A stretch of DNA of 64,000 nt from Mermis nigrescens (Eukaryota; Nematoda; Enoplea; Mermithida; Mermithidae). Within the stretch, counting starts at the first letter, position 1, and the number at the start of each line of letters is the position of its first letter. The notes under the pieces were generated by a model. That model saw nothing but the letters and a program-made list of their open reading frames with translations, searched no databases and was not told the origin of the DNA. This document shows positions 56,530-64,000 of the stretch, piece by piece. The translations under genes and the position numbers were made by a program. The stretch covers positions 543,845 to 607,844 of the forward strand of contig JAVLUZ010000162.1 of NCBI GenBank assembly GCA_036768485.1, read 5' to 3'.

Positions 56530-57885
56530 CGCCCAAAAATCGGAGTCGTCTAAGCGAAGGTGCTTAAAATCACTTTAGGACAATGAACGAATCTCGTTCA
56601 GGAGCTTCTTATGATTTCACACTACTTCTGTAACTCAATGAAATAAAAATTTATATTTTTTCGAAATTTCAAGCCCTCGGACTGGCCCTCTTTCCCGCTG
56701 ACCGCTCACACATTGCGCATACGGTCTTTTTGGCTAGATTCGGGAAAGGGCCAGATAACGTTTGAAAATTCGGCGAACGTTTCTGAACACATATGCTTAT
56801 TAATGCATATGAAAAGAATACACATGTTTTTTAACGGAATTAGCGTTGTTTATCGCTGTTTCTTAATTTTTCTGACGTTTCTTACCTCTTAATTACTTTT
56901 ATTCTCTTTGCTGCCCTAAAGATGCATTCTTGCGCCAGGAATACGTTTTTTAGCAATGCGACGTATATTTTTTCACCCTTCCACTATTTCAATATATCTT
57001 TATTCTATTTATGCCATATCAAATTCTAAAAGTTTTTGGCGTTTTGCGTAAAATGTTCGAAAAGTACAACTGTTCCGGTTTTTTTACAATTCAAGTCTTC
57101 AAAACACCCTTCTGCCTAAAATTTCGGAAATTTTCCGTATGTTCGCGTTAAAATTGAAGGAAACGTGTACTTTTTGACTCGAAAATGCGAAAAATTTAAA
57201 ATTTTCACTAAAAACTCTTTCGCCGGAATTCATTTCAAATTGGAATAGACATAGCTAAACGGCGATTCGTCATTTTACAGAGTAATATTGGATTTTTTAG
57301 AAACTCGAGTTTTAGAAAGTGGAACAATTTGGGGAACCGGTCTTTCGTAGGTACAGTTTTTTATATACATATATTTTTTTATTTATATTTGTACGTTGCA
57401 TTCAGTGGATCTATGAGATTTCATTCAGGCTCGTATCTCTTCCGTAGCAACATTATCAGTTTTTATCGACTACGTAATTTCAGCTAAATGTTTTGTGTTT
57501 GACAGGTGAATGTTGGCCCGGTTGTGGTCAAGAACGCAATGTGCCTACATTTAATTCACGTTGCATAAAAATGATTATTTATCGAATGCTAATTTCGTTT
57601 TAGAGCGCTTAGTCACCGATGCTTTTTCGGCTAGAAAAATTAAGCGTTCTATTCGCAACAACAATTAACGTCATGACGACGGAGCTTGAAAAATAAATCC
57701 GATTTTTTGCTCTTATGATCGATCAGGGCGGTCGGGCTGTTGAAAGATATTGCTAAATTCGATTTTCAATTTCAATGCTGTAGATTGACGGTTTCCATTT
57801 AAAAACAAGCGGAGAAAATCGCGATTGCTAAATAAAATTTATGATAAATTTTCTAGGAATGGACAGTAATTCAAATCGAACTAAT
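56530..57885. other. AT-rich spacer downstream of the GPCR
   Basis: GAAATAAAAATTT at 56639 could supply the GPCR polyadenylation signal. Apart from that, nothing is recognised. Confidence 0.45.
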
Positions 57886-57890
57886 GGCTA

Positions 57891-58484
57891 CAGTCTGTTT
57901 CATTTGCCTTTGCGGTTTTCTTTTGAATTTTTCCGCTAGAATCAGGCTACAAAAGTGGTTTAAAATTTTCACGCAGTCATGTGACGTAATTGTGCGAAAT
58001 GGGCCGTTTTGGCGCCACACTCTTTGTATTATAATTAATTATTTACATTTCACTTATGATTAAAGTATAATACAGATTCTGAAAGCCCATTCAATTTTCT
58101 ACGTGATGGTATAAGTTACTTATAGAATGTCTTTGGATTTAGTAAGATATTTTAATGCATCTAAAAATACACTGGATTTTCTACAGTTTTTCAGATGTAC
58201 ACAAATGAATACTCATCGAATCGAAAAGAACAATATGCTATTTTGTAGCTTGTAGAACCTGCTTTCTGATTATATAATTTATTTTAGAAATTGCCCCAAA
58301 ATTGACTTAATTAGCATAATTTATAAGTTGCTGACGCTAAAACGTCGTGGACCCCGTAATAGTGGCACACGTATCCGTATGACTCAATATACTGTAGAAT
58401 ATCATATTTGCCGTATTAGTGTAAAGCACTTTTGTAGTCAATATTAAATTTTTTCAAAACCTCAAAGCTGAATGAAACGGACTA
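57891..58484. mobile_element. Family H MITE with a 0.37-kb internal insertion (copy H5)
   Basis: CAGTCTGTTTCATTTGCC after TA on the left; AAAGCTGAATGAAACGGACTA before TA on the right. It matches H1 and H4 at both ends, but about 370 bp (57985-58365) is extra. The insert carries no coding sequence and its boundaries are unclear. Confidence 0.65.
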
Positions 58485-58508
58485 TACTTATGATAGATAT
58501 TGTGATCA

Positions 58509-58570
58509 TGCCTAGGCAGCGACCGAACTCTGTAGAGTCCGGTTATCGGTCAAAAATTGCGAATAAAACG
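58509..58570 (+). mobile_element. Family J fragment
   Basis: CATGCCTAGGCAGCGACCG followed by AACTCTGTAGAGTCCGG matches the J start. The rest is lost or diverged. Confidence 0.4.
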
Positions 58571-58924
58571 TCACTGATCTCATTCAGGCGTCTGTAGTAG
58601 CGTTGTTAAAAGTTAACGTTATTTAAATATCGTCAAGTTTTAAAACGTATTTTTTGCATATAATTTTTCATAAATTTTTGTTTTTTCACACATTCTGGTA
58701 GAGAATTTTGTGCTAAAGCTAAAAATGCAGTTTAAACCCCACTGGCGTTATTATTAGGGTCAAAAAACGAAATTAACGTTATTTCGAATTTTTCGATTCG
58801 ATCGGAAAAATCATAACATTCTTCATTCCCCCGAAACTTCGAGAAGAACGCTTCATTAGCCAGCAACTAATGTTACTAAAACGATTAGCAGCAATCCTCT
58901 GTGGGATTTCAAGTCGAAGATGAA

Positions 58925-59185
58925 CAGCATGTATGCAGATCTACTATAGGAGTTGGCCAGTGAAATTTTTTGAGCCAAACAGCCTAAAAAACGGATAAAA
59001 ATGCTCAGAAACGATATTAAGTTTCTGGTGCATACATAGATGCAAGCAGTTTTGCACGAAAATTTTTGGTTTTATCCGTTTTTGCCTTATTTGCTCCAAA
59101 ACAAGTTTCCCCTTTTTTCGTTTTCGGAGTCGGACTGGATCCCTCAAACTCCGCCCCTAATCCCACCGTGCGTGTTTTATCGAAA
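58925..59185. mobile_element. Family C-like palindromic remnant
   Basis: The right half (TTTTATCCGTTTTTGCC, ACCGTGCGTGTTTT) matches the family C 3' half. The left half (TTTGAGCCAAACAGCC, ACGGATAAAAATG) mirrors part of it, with CATACATAGATGCAAGC between. Frames at 58944-59366 overlap it. Confidence 0.4.
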
Positions 59186-59558
59186 CCCCAATCTTCCTAC
59201 CGCTCCCGATCATGTGCGTACGTTACAAAATAGACCAGATGAGCTCCAAATATATGAAGAAGCTCGGGTACACATCATAGATATTACCTGGACAAAGGCC
59301 TGTGATCAAAATGCTACATGGGCCAAAATCAACATTTTAAGACGAAATTTTGATATATGTAGGTAGGTACCTATCGATTTGAGCACTTAGCATTCATTGT
59401 ATTCAAAATCGTTAAGGCTTTCAGTCATTTTCCGAACATTTGCCGATTAAAATATCGAGCAAATTTGAGCAAAAGCCGCCTTAGGAAATCTGCGAAAAAG
59501 TGCTTTTTGGAAATACATAAGCTCAAATTTGTAAGTCTAGCCATTTTTTCGGTTCAAC

Positions 59559-59823
59559 CATAGTTGGGCAGCAGCAAAATTCTGGGGGCGAGGATGCGAG
59601 TTTTGAAAGGTAAAAAATAGTCATAAAAATGGCGATATGGCGAAAAAACACCATTTTACAACGTTTCTTATCGAGCACTATCCATTGGCATCAAAACATT
59701 GCGAAGATGAACAGAAAACATTTTCAAAAATTAGATTTTTGGGAGGGGGTATTTTGGTTTCGGGGGAGGATATGTTCGGCCTTCTGAAGGGAGGGGTATG
59801 CATGCCACCCACGCCCACGTTTG
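59559..59823 (+). mobile_element. Family A MITE (copy A10)
   Basis: CATAGTTGGGCAGCAGC start and CCCACGCCCACGTTTG end, full family interior. GGTTCAAC and GGTGCGAA match in 5 of 8. The two short frames here are by-products. Confidence 0.75.
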
Positions 59824-59959
59824 GGTGCGAAGATAAATAACGCATAAATTTACGAAAACCGCTGTGATTATTTATCAATTTCCTTTTTGCGACGAAATTC
59901 GAAAGAAAGCGTTCTAACTGAAAAAGAGATAAAAATTGAACAATTCCACTTGAGATGTA

Positions 59960-60120
59960 GGTACATTCGAGCACACATGGGCGCCGGAAATGTGAGTCTG
60001 AATGGACCCCTCAGAATTCGGTGGACCCACAAAAATCGGTAGACCCCTAGATTTGAATTTTCGTGCCACTTCGGGCAATGCTGCCCCACCGGACCGCCAA
60101 AATTTGGTTGCTGCCCATAA
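59960..60120. mobile_element. J-like repeat fragment
   Basis: CACATGGGCGCCGGAAATG on the left and AATTTGGTTGCTGCCCATA on the right look like inverted MITE ends. GGACCCCTCAGAATTCGG and GACCCACAAAAATCGGTAGA lie between. Several short overlapping frames on both strands derive from it. Confidence 0.4.
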
Positions 60121-60489
60121 ATTCCCCACGAGATGTACGAATTTATTCTCACGTTTTATTCACTACACAAAGACCAACTTTCAAAAAAAACTAGTTACAT
60201 ATATTCATTTCTAAAAACACTAGGAAACATTTAATCATGCATATACGGGTTTCGGCTCAAAAGATTGGGAGGGAGTTCCTGACTATTTGGGGAGCGGTAA
60301 ATAACTTCTTGTTTGGCGATAAATAAAAAACACCTAAAATAGCAATAAATCGCATTGTTTTTGCCAAAAAATTCAAGCGGTTCAAAATTTTATGCTTGAT
60401 TTAAGGGATTTTAGGATGATCGACTTTCGGTTGGGATCCCCATCCCCCATGTTACGCTGTTTCATGCTTCATTTTAATCATTAGTTTTG

Positions 60490-60625
60490 AACAGCCAATG
60501 GACGATTCAGGGGCGGCAGTACGCTCAATTGACGCCGGCTAGCAACGCCACAATGAGATTGTCTACCGGGGGCGTCCTTGGGCCAGGGGACGACGGTCAG
60601 ATAAATGGGCTGTCGATAGGCTTTT
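60490..60625. other. Small GC-rich island of uncertain nature
   Basis: A 130-bp GC-rich patch in AT-rich sequence, open on both strands. The plus frame (60487-60669) has no ATG. The minus frame follows an acceptor-like CGACAG at 60625 and runs about 37 codons to a stop. It may be a terminal exon or a repeat fragment; I cannot decide. Confidence 0.2.
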
Positions 60626-60669
60626 TCGTCAATATTTCGTACACTAATCGTTGCCTTAAAAACCCATAA

Positions 60670-61290
60670 TTAGCTTTGAGCTGCTTCGTTTCTTTTTTAC
60701 ATGTATTTATTTACTCGAATTTTATATAAAAGTATTTTTATAATTTATTCGTATTTTATATTTTATCTATTTTGACTTACTTTCACAATTCTTGTTTAGA
60801 AAATTAAGTGCTCTAAAATTTTGCCAGATTTTAGGCTGTCGACAGGCTTTTTTACCATTATTTGGCACATTCTTTGATGGCTGAAAAATCGACAATTAGC
60901 CCTGAGTAATATGATTTTTCATCTATTTCATTTCTTTTTATTTTTATTTTAATAATCGAATTTTCACAAAAAATATAACTTTATCCTAATTTCCTCGGTA
61001 TTAATTATACCTATTTTCCTTTATCTTCGTGTTTCCTGTTTTAAAAATTTATTATTTTAAATTATAGTTTTTTACTTATCTGTACGAGCTTTTATGTTAT
61101 AATAGTATGGACATTTCTGAAATAAGTTTTTTAATAAATATTTTTATTTGTTATCGATAAGAAAAATGCTATATGAGAAAAACATATTAGGTTGGTAAAA
61201 TGTATATGATGAAGTGAATGTCCTAGTATTTATCGAGTCATTCGCATCCCCTTGAGATTTGGACATTCCCTGTTGAATCGATGATAATTA
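60670..61290. other. AT-rich spacer, nothing recognised
   Basis: Long A/T runs. No gene, RNA or repeat family is supported. Confidence 0.5.
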
Positions 61291-61403
61291 CCCAATTCTG
61301 AGAGGTTTGATGGGGCAAAATCGCAAAAACATAGCGCTGAAATTCAACTCTGGGAGCCTATCGATATGGGATCCAACGGATTCTGATGGAGGGTGCGTAG
61401 ACC

Positions 61404-61650
61404 ATACATGTACAGCATGGGTTTTCGGGTGGGGGGTCGACTGGAAAAAAATTTTTAAAAGTGCGTCTTTGGGCTAAAAACGATGGGTACACGTCAAAAA
61501 CACTGTTTTTGACATTTAACACAATGCTCGCTCTTTCTAGAACATAAAAACGTAAAAAAATCTCAAAATAATCGAAAAAATTGAGTAAATTCAACAAAAT
61601 ATCCCACAGAAAACGTATAGTCCAGACCCTTACGTTCGTGCGACAATGCT
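61404..61650 (+). mobile_element. Family B copy, preceded by J-like sequence
   Basis: CATACATGTACAGCATGGG start, GGGTACACGTCAAAAACAC and GCTCGCTCTTTCTAGAAC interior. 61295-61400 carries J motifs (ATTCTGAGAGGTTTGATGGGG; AACTCTGGGAGCCTATCG). The 106-codon minus frame is repeat-derived. Confidence 0.55.
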
Positions 61651-61699
61651 TTTGTGAGTGTTTTATACGAGGGAACATTCTAAGTATTTTGTCTGATTA

Positions 61700-62330
61700 A
61701 TATTTTTAGGCTAAGTTAGCAGAATGTACCTAATTATCCATTGGCTATTTTTTTCGATCATTAACCCTTAGAACGAGTGCTTCAGCACGGTCTGGGAGAA
61801 GGAGGCATCCAGAGAGTTCTGATGGTCAAAATGGTCAATTTCTGATTAATTTCGAAAACTTTAGCACAAAAGTTACAAGTTTAATCGACTTTGACGCTAA
61901 CGTTGCCCAATTCAAAACGATTTTATTTGCCTCATGAGGATCCAAAAAGTCCATATTCCGTGTGAATGTCTGGACGTCACGAATTGCGGCTGATTTTATT
62001 ACCCCCAACTTATGTCTACCCCCATCAGCTATAACAGGACGCATTCGGGATGTGCAGTTTTTTAAAAGATGGATAATAAAAAAAGCCGGTGGAGTTTGTT
62101 TTGTTCATACTCAATACCGACTTTGTAATGAGCGTGTAAAGTTTTGGCGTAACCTTATAACATATAGCGAATTTCAGTGGTTTTTTTCCGCGGCTTATGA
62201 ACAACTCAGTATTAATGCCTCGAACAATTTAATGGTTTTAAATTGTACAAATAGAAATGTTGCAGATGGCCCTTTTTATTGTTTTTTTTTTGAATTTTTG
62301 ATTAATTCTCGAATGGGAGTGTGAAGGGTG
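61700..62330. other. Spacer with an unsupported 120-codon frame
   Basis: The plus frame 61962-62324 has an ATG and 120 codons but no recognisable domain, and its 3' part runs into the degenerate repeats. TTCAGCACGGTCTGGGAGAAGG at 61782 resembles family C. I do not call a gene here. Confidence 0.35.
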
Positions 62331-62339
62331 TGAAAATAT

Positions 62340-63650
62340 AGGGGTGAAAAAACACATTTTGGTCGATTTTTCGACTTGTTTATGTCTGCCAACAACTCCG
62401 ATTTTGAGTCCTAAGAAGGTTTTTTGCTGAAAGAAATGTACTACGGCTTATGGGCTACTTTCTGCTTACCAGCAAACTTTTGTACACGTAATACGGACTT
62501 AGAGGTAGGGTTTAAACTTTACAGTCTAGTGGATAGTGTAAAAAAGATATTTTGTCTGAGATTTCTCTGCCAACTTTTCTGCTTATAAGTCGAGATAAAT
62601 TGAATGAAATCGAAACAGCGTACATTATAAGGGCTACACGTCGCAGCAAACCGCATTTGAAAAACGCAATATTGAGATATTTATGGTGGTATAAATGCTA
62701 CAAACTGGCTGAAACTAACTTTCTTTACATTCAATGGGGAGTTGAGTTTAGATAAGTTTACAATGTGGTGGATAGTAACAAAATAAGACTTTTTTTTGTT
62801 CGCCACTTTCTCCGTTCAGAAGTCAGGATAGGTCGACTAGGATAAGGAAAAAGTATTTTCTAAGAGGTACACATCACGTCAAACGGCGTTTGTTTACATC
62901 AATATTTAGCCTTTTCGTCTGGTGTAAATTCAAGAATTTAGTATGTTGAACATGTTTCTGTGTTGTTTCTTTCTGCCAACTTCTCCGCTCATGAGTCTGG
63001 ACAATATCTCAAGTCTAAAAATGTACCAGGAATCAAACGTGATATGCCATTCGATCACGTTTGTTTACACTCAATTTGGTGTAAACTTGTTCACATCTAA
63101 TATTTGCTTGACTTCAGGCTCTTACTGAGACTCAATTTTTTCATAAATGTTGATCGTAATATCAGAGTAGTATCAGAATTACGAATCCGACAAAAAACTT
63201 CTTTACACTCTTTGATTGTGTAAAGTTTACGCTGCAAATTAGCTTTTGTTCTAGAACCTTGCAGAAGCTTAATTTTTTAAACATTTTCTACGTAACGTCA
63301 GAATTAAAAATCGAACTCTTAAGTTTATCTACACCCAGTATTTGTGTAAAGTTTGCACTATTTATTTATTGTCATTGTATAGTTTACACTTCAAATTTAT
63401 TTTACTTCCAGAGCGCTGAAAAACGTAAATTGTTTCAAAATACATTCCGTAAGGTCATGATTATAAATCTGACTGCATGTTTTTCTTCGCACCTTGTAGT
63501 TATGCAAAGTTTACACTGAAAATTAAATTTAGTTTCAGAGCGTTGCAAAAGCTTAATTTCTTTTCAAAATGTTCCATGTCCCGTCAGAATTACGAATCTA
63601 AGCGTAAGCGTTCTTTACACTCAAAACTTGTATAAAGGTTATGCTGAAAA
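62340..63650. repeat. Degenerate tandem repeats
   Basis: Units of about 200 bp recur from 62380 (TCTGCCAACTTTTCTGCTTA, TAAGTCGAGATAA; compare 62800 and 62975). Shorter units of about 150 bp follow from 63170 (ACGTCAGAATTA, TGTGTAAAGTTTACGCTG, TTCAGAGCGTTGCAAAAGCTT). TTTACACT recurs throughout, as in the arrays of the 7.5-14.7 kb foldback. Short frames inside are by-products. Confidence 0.6.
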
Positions 63651-64000
63651 CCTTTGATTGTTTAAATACAGTGAGGTTGTCTTCTTTTTAAAAATAATGC
63701 TGATGTTCAGAACAGTATTGTTTACCGCGATCTTGGACTGCTTTCATTATTGTGGCATGTTACCGTAAGTGTTTGCTTACTGATTTACTCAAATCGTGCC
63801 AATAAAATGTAGGGAACAAGCAAAGAAAAATAATCCGATGAAATAAGAAAGACGGATATACTTGGGATTGCAGAGTATCAAGCATGTAAAAGGAGGGGAC
63901 TTGGAAAAATCTACCTATATCTATATGCCCAAAGTCGAAAAATCTGTTGAAAATCAGACTTTCTCTAAGCAACGTAAAAATCGAAGTATATTCTGCGGCT
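63651..64000. other. Window end, nothing recognised
   Basis: AT-rich; a 70-codon minus frame at 63760-63972 has no features. Confidence 0.45.

Noticed and set aside
61962..62324. 120-codon ATG frame
   Set aside because: No recognisable domain, promoter or splice signals, and the end merges into degenerate repeats.

Overview
The window is nuclear DNA from an animal, most likely an invertebrate. It is AT-rich with long non-coding stretches. It has a multi-exon GPCR of the somatostatin / allatostatin-C receptor type, GT-AG introns of about 3 kb, TATA boxes and AATAAA signals. Bacterial operons, ribosome-binding sites and CRISPR arrays are absent. The species cannot be named from the sequence alone.

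Only two genes are well supported, both on the + strand. The first (about 1524-6180) is inferred to have two exons: a signal peptide plus a Ser/Thr/Asn-rich array of 7-residue repeats (1590-2400), then a 3.3-kb intron, then a small eight-cysteine domain (5741-5973) followed by polyadenylation signals. The second (51597-52574 joined to 55349-55850) is a class A GPCR. All seven helices are recognisable, but the reading frame shifts by one base within the extracellular loop 2 region. A few weaker small coding candidates are listed with low confidence.

The rest is dominated by non-autonomous DNA transposons, many with visible terminal inverted repeats (TIRs) and target-site duplications (TSDs). 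(i) 7552-14688 is a 7.1-kb foldback element whose arms are near-identical but carry tandem arrays of different length. (ii) Related short families A, B, C, J and L begin CATA/CATG; where TSDs are visible they are 8 bp, and they look hAT- or P-superfamily-like. (iii) Family D and two longer relatives begin CAG-GGCGGAT or CCGTGGCGTAG and look hAT-like. (iv) Family H (TATAGTCTGTTTCATT ends, TA TSD) looks mariner-like. (v) Two elements of about 0.82 kb have arrays of short repeats in their ends (6265-7094 and 16191-17012). (vi) Several elements are nested in others. In at least five places neighbouring CATA-type copies are separated by exactly 8 bp, as if new copies insert repeatedly at the duplicated target of an older copy.

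Layout: 1-1500 family H and a tRNA-like relic; 1.5-6.2 kb the secreted-protein gene; 6.2-7.1 kb element F; 7.5-14.7 kb foldback; 14.8-19 kb A, K and D elements; 19-26 kb microsatellite and a dense B/C/J cluster; 26-34 kb scattered A, C, D, H and J; 34-41 kb AT-rich with little recognisable; 41-46 kb B/C/A cluster with a nested insertion; 46-51 kb mostly unassigned; 51.5-55.9 kb the GPCR gene; 55.9-62 kb A, C, H, J and B copies; 62.3-63.7 kb degenerate tandem repeats.
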